Assembly (NCBI RefSeq): GCF_902498995.1
Contig: NZ_CABVLY010000020.1
Coordinates: 87,955-151,954 of the forward strand
Origin: Burkholderia anthina
GTDB lineage: Bacteria; Pseudomonadota; Gammaproteobacteria; Burkholderiales; Burkholderiaceae
DNA: 64,000 nucleotides
Direction of reading: 5' to 3'
Each line of letters begins with the position of its first letter. The stretch's first letter is position 1. The position numbers were made by a program, and so were the translations under genes. This document shows positions 61,364 to 64,000 of the stretch, in pieces. The notes under the pieces are model-generated. The model worked only from the letters and a program-made list of their open reading frames with translations, was not told where the DNA came from and did not search any database.

Positions 61364-63730
61364 ATGAGCACCACCCCATCGTCCGCCTCCGCGGATTCGA
61401 TCACCGAAGCCACGGCCCAGTCGCCTGCGCGCCAGTACATCGACGCGGTCCTCGAACAATCCTTCCGGCATCTGTTCGGGCCGACCGCCACGCCGGAGCA
61501 GCCGCGCAAGCACGGCGTCGTTTCGATCGCGAAACTGACGACCGCGCTTGCCGAGTATCTCCCTCCGGAAGAGATCAAAGAGGTCAAGGCGGCGTTCCAC
61601 TTCAGCGACGAAGCCCACCTCGGTCAATATCGCCAGAGCGGCGAACCCTACATCACCCATCCCGTCGCCGTCGCGGAAATCTGCGCCGGCTGGAAGCTCG
61701 ACGCGCAAGCCGTGATGGCCGCGCTGCTGCACGACGTGATGGAAGACCAGGGCGTGACCAAGAGCGAGCTGGCCGAACGGTTCGGCCCGAAGGTCGCCGA
61801 ACTGGTCGACGGCCTGTCGAAGCTCGACAAGATGGAGTTCCGCAGCCGCGAGGAAGCGCAGGCGGAGAACTTCCGCAAGATGCTGCTCGCGATGGCGCGC
61901 GATGTGCGCGTCATCCTCGTCAAGCTCGCCGACCGTCTGCACAACATGCGCACGCTCGGCGCGGTGCCGATGGAGAAGCGCCGCCGCGTCGCGCGCGAGA
62001 CGCTCGACATCTATGCGCCGATCGCGCACCGCCTCGGGTTGAACAACACGTATCGCGAACTGCAGGACATGAGCTTCGCGAATTTCAACCCGCATCGGTA
62101 CGCGACGCTCGAGAAGGCCGTGAAGGCCGCGCGCGGCAACCGCCGCGAAGTGATCAGCAAGATCCTCGAGGCCGCGCAGCGCGCGATGACCGATGCGAAG
62201 ATCGACGCCGAGATCACCGGCCGCGAAAAGACGATCTACAGCATCTATCGCAAGATGCGCGACAAGCAACTGTCGTTCTCGCAGGTGCTCGACGTGTACG
62301 GCTTTCGCGTCGTCGTCGAGAGCCCGCTCGACTGCTACACGTGCATCGGCGCGCTGCACGCGCTGTACAAGCCCGTGCCCGGCAAGTTCAAGGACTACAT
62401 CGCGATCCCGAAGATCAATGGCTATCAGTCGCTGCACACGACACTCGTCGGCCCGTTCGGCGCGCCGATCGAGTTCCAGGTGCGCACGCGCAAGATGCAC
62501 GAGATCGCCGAGGCCGGCGTGGCCGCGCACTGGCTGTACAAGAATGGCGGCGCGGATCTGAACGACGTGCAGAAGCGCGCGCACCAGTGGCTGAAGTCGC
62601 TGCTCGACATCCAGAGCGAAGCCGGCGATTCGAGCGAATTCCTCGAGCACGTGAAGATCGACCTGTTCCCGGACGCGGTCTACGTGTTCACGCCGAAGTC
62701 GAAGATCATGGCGCTGCCGCGCGGCGCGACGGCACTCGATTTCGCGTATTCGATCCACAGCGATCTCGGCAACCAGTGCGTCGCGGTGAAGATCAACAAC
62801 GAGTTGCTGCCGCTGCGTACCGAGCTGAAGAGCGGCGACATCGTCGAGGTGATCACCGCGCCGTATTCGAAACCGAACCCGGCGTGGCTCGGATTCGTGC
62901 GCACCGGCAAGGCGCGCTCGGCGATTCGTCACTACCTGAAGACGATGCGCCTGAACGAGTCCGTGCAGCTCGGCGAGCGGCTCGTCGACCAGAGCCTGAA
63001 GGGCTACGGGCTCGCGCTGGCCGATGTCGCACCGGAAGTATGGGAAAAGCTCGTGCAGTGGACGGGCAACAAGAGCCGTCAGGAAATCTTCGCGGACATC
63101 GGCCTCGGCCGCCGCGTCGCCGCGGTGATGGCCAAGCGCATCGAAGTGCTGATGAGCGGCCGCGATGCGGACGACGACCTGCCGAAGTCCGAGCGGCATC
63201 CCGCGCACAATGCGCCGCCGGTCGTCATTACCGGCACGGAAGGGATGTCCGTGCAGTTGTCGGCATGCTGCCGGCCGATTCCCGGCGACGCGATCATGGG
63301 CTATATCGGCATCGGCCTCGGGATGGCGATTCATACGACCGATTGCCGGGTCGCGCAGCGTATCCACCGCCGCGATCCGGGGCGCTGGATCGATGTCGAG
63401 TGGGCGCCGCAGCCGGGCCGTCTGTTCGACGTCGCCGTGAAGGCGCTGGTGAAGAACACGAAGGGCATCTTCGCGCGCGTCGCGGCGGACATCACGTCGG
63501 CCGACGCGAACATCGTGCATATCGCGATGGACGAGGATCTGACGCACGAATCGACGGTGCTGCGCTTCGTGATCCAGGTCAGCGATCGCGTGCATCTGGC
63601 GAACGTGATGCGGCGCGTACGGACCAATCCGGACGTGATGCGGATCATGCGCGAACGTTCGACCGACGACAGCGTGCATGCGCGTCACGACGGCGGCATG
63701 CGCATCGAGCGGGAGCGGCAGGACTACTGA
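61364..63730 (+). CDS. spoT: Bifunctional (p)ppGpp synthetase/hydrolase SpoT
   Basis: A 788-residue Rel/Spo protein. The HD hydrolase domain is intact, with YITHPVAVAEICAGWKLD and the metal-binding HDVMED; the synthetase domain has YGFRVVVESPLDCYTCIGAL and PKINGYQSLHTTLVGPFG. A TGS domain (FPDAVYVFTPKSKIMALPRG), a helical part with the conserved Cys-rich SACCRPIPGDAIMGYI and a C-terminal ACT domain follow. Both activities look present, matching SpoT. It ends the gmk-rpoZ-spoT unit. Confidence 0.95.
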   Translation: MSTTPSSASADSITEATAQSPARQYIDAVLEQSFRHLFGPTATPEQPRKHGVVSIAKLTTALAEYLPPEEIKEVKAAFHFSDEAHLGQYRQSGEPYITHPVAVAEICAGWKLDAQAVMAALLHDVMEDQGVTKSELAERFGPKVAELVDGLSKLDKMEFRSREEAQAENFRKMLLAMARDVRVILVKLADRLHNMRTLGAVPMEKRRRVARETLDIYAPIAHRLGLNNTYRELQDMSFANFNPHRYATLEKAVKAARGNRREVISKILEAAQRAMTDAKIDAEITGREKTIYSIYRKMRDKQLSFSQVLDVYGFRVVVESPLDCYTCIGALHALYKPVPGKFKDYIAIPKINGYQSLHTTLVGPFGAPIEFQVRTRKMHEIAEAGVAAHWLYKNGGADLNDVQKRAHQWLKSLLDIQSEAGDSSEFLEHVKIDLFPDAVYVFTPKSKIMALPRGATALDFAYSIHSDLGNQCVAVKINNELLPLRTELKSGDIVEVITAPYSKPNPAWLGFVRTGKARSAIRHYLKTMRLNESVQLGERLVDQSLKGYGLALADVAPEVWEKLVQWTGNKSRQEIFADIGLGRRVAAVMAKRIEVLMSGRDADDDLPKSERHPAHNAPPVVITGTEGMSVQLSACCRPIPGDAIMGYIGIGLGMAIHTTDCRVAQRIHRRDPGRWIDVEWAPQPGRLFDVAVKALVKNTKGIFARVAADITSADANIVHIAMDEDLTHESTVLRFVIQVSDRVHLANVMRRVRTNPDVMRIMRERSTDDSVHARHDGGMRIERERQDY

Positions 63731-63888
63731 CGCGACGCGCGAAGCGTTGCGGCGGGGACGACGGCGGCCACGGGTCGCCGTTTTCGTTTGTGGTGCGATC
63801 GAAACGGATGCGTGTCGCGGCGGTTCGTTGCGTCGAGCGGGTACCGGGGAGCGGCCGTGGTCGGGAAGGCGAGAAAGCGGGGCGGAAA

Positions 63889-63921
63889 AAGAAAAAGGGC
63901 CTTCCCGGAGGAAGGCCCTTC
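63889..63921 (-). terminator. Terminator for the tRNA-Arg transcript
   Basis: AAGGGCCTTCC pairs with GGAAGGCCCTT around a short CGGA loop; the minus strand continues into a T-rich run (plus-strand GAAAAAGAAAAAGGG). It may also stop spoT from the other side. Confidence 0.85.
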
Positions 63922-63926
63922 TGAGG

Positions 63927-64000
63927 TGGCGCGGCTGGCAGGATTCGAACCCACGACCCCTTGGTTCGTAGCCAAGTACTCTATCCAACTGAGCTACAGC
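63927..64000 (-). tRNA. tRNA-Arg (anticodon ACG), cut by the window edge
   Basis: On the minus strand, CTTGGCTACGAACCAAG gives the anticodon ACG (read as ICG after modification), the T-arm GGTTCGAATCC is intact and CCA is encoded at 63929-63927. The 3' acceptor strand CAGCCGC would pair with GCGGCTG, of which GCTG is visible; the first three bases are beyond the edge. Confidence 0.95.

Overview
The window looks like a piece of the main chromosome of a Burkholderia species, most likely of the Burkholderia cepacia complex. This rests on the high GC content (about two thirds by eye), the strong G/C bias at third codon positions, and gene sets typical of Betaproteobacteria: ribD-ribE with ribBX-ribH-nusB, a glucokinase fused to an RpiR/HexR-type regulator beside zwf and pgl, minCDE, rarA-serS, and hemW-rdgB-rph / yicC-gmk-rpoZ-spoT. 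No species was assigned and no rRNA or CRISPR array was seen. High GC produces many long antisense open frames; these were discarded.

Layout: 0.1-7.2 kb holds a two-subunit chromate transporter, a DeoR regulator diverging from a NUDIX hydrolase, a sirtuin, crcB with a DUF190 gene, a YggT membrane protein and a DUF2520 oxidoreductase. 7.2-12.6 kb holds a LysE exporter, ubiD, a probable small RNA or attenuated leader, a lytic transglycosylase and an aminotransferase. 12.6-19 kb is the riboflavin region (nusB, ribH with an unusual acidic tail, ribBX, then ribE, ribD) plus hemL. 19-22.7 kb holds an EVE-like protein, a Bcr/CflA exporter and a lower-GC island with a Tai4-type T6SS immunity gene, a DUF1493 gene and an STM2901-family gene.

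22.9-31.9 kb is a coherent glucose module: zwf, pgl and a glk-hexR fusion on the minus strand, divergent from a four-gene sugar ABC importer on the plus strand. The shared intergenic region has a perfect HexR-type palindrome over the -10 of a near-consensus promoter, so sugar uptake and entry into the Entner-Doudoroff/pentose phosphate routes are probably controlled together.

32.0-33.6 kb is a second lower-GC island and the best candidate for a little-described system. It encodes a PAAR-tip protein whose C-terminal domain lies in another frame, then a 274-residue protein with an NlpC/P60-like Cys/His arrangement, then a small two-helix membrane protein. This is the architecture of a type VI secretion tip, effector and immunity cassette.

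33.7-64 kb is mostly housekeeping: a TRIC-type channel, Smr, trxB, ftsK, lolA, rarA, serS and tRNA-Ser(CGA), a chemoreceptor, an AlkB alkane hydroxylase, minCDE, a ClC channel, a heptosyltransferase, an MHS transporter, tRNA-Ser(UGA), hemW-rdgB-rph and yicC-gmk-rpoZ-spoT. A Burkholderiales-type intergenic repeat sits directly before gmk, and a tRNA-Arg(ACG) is cut by the right edge.
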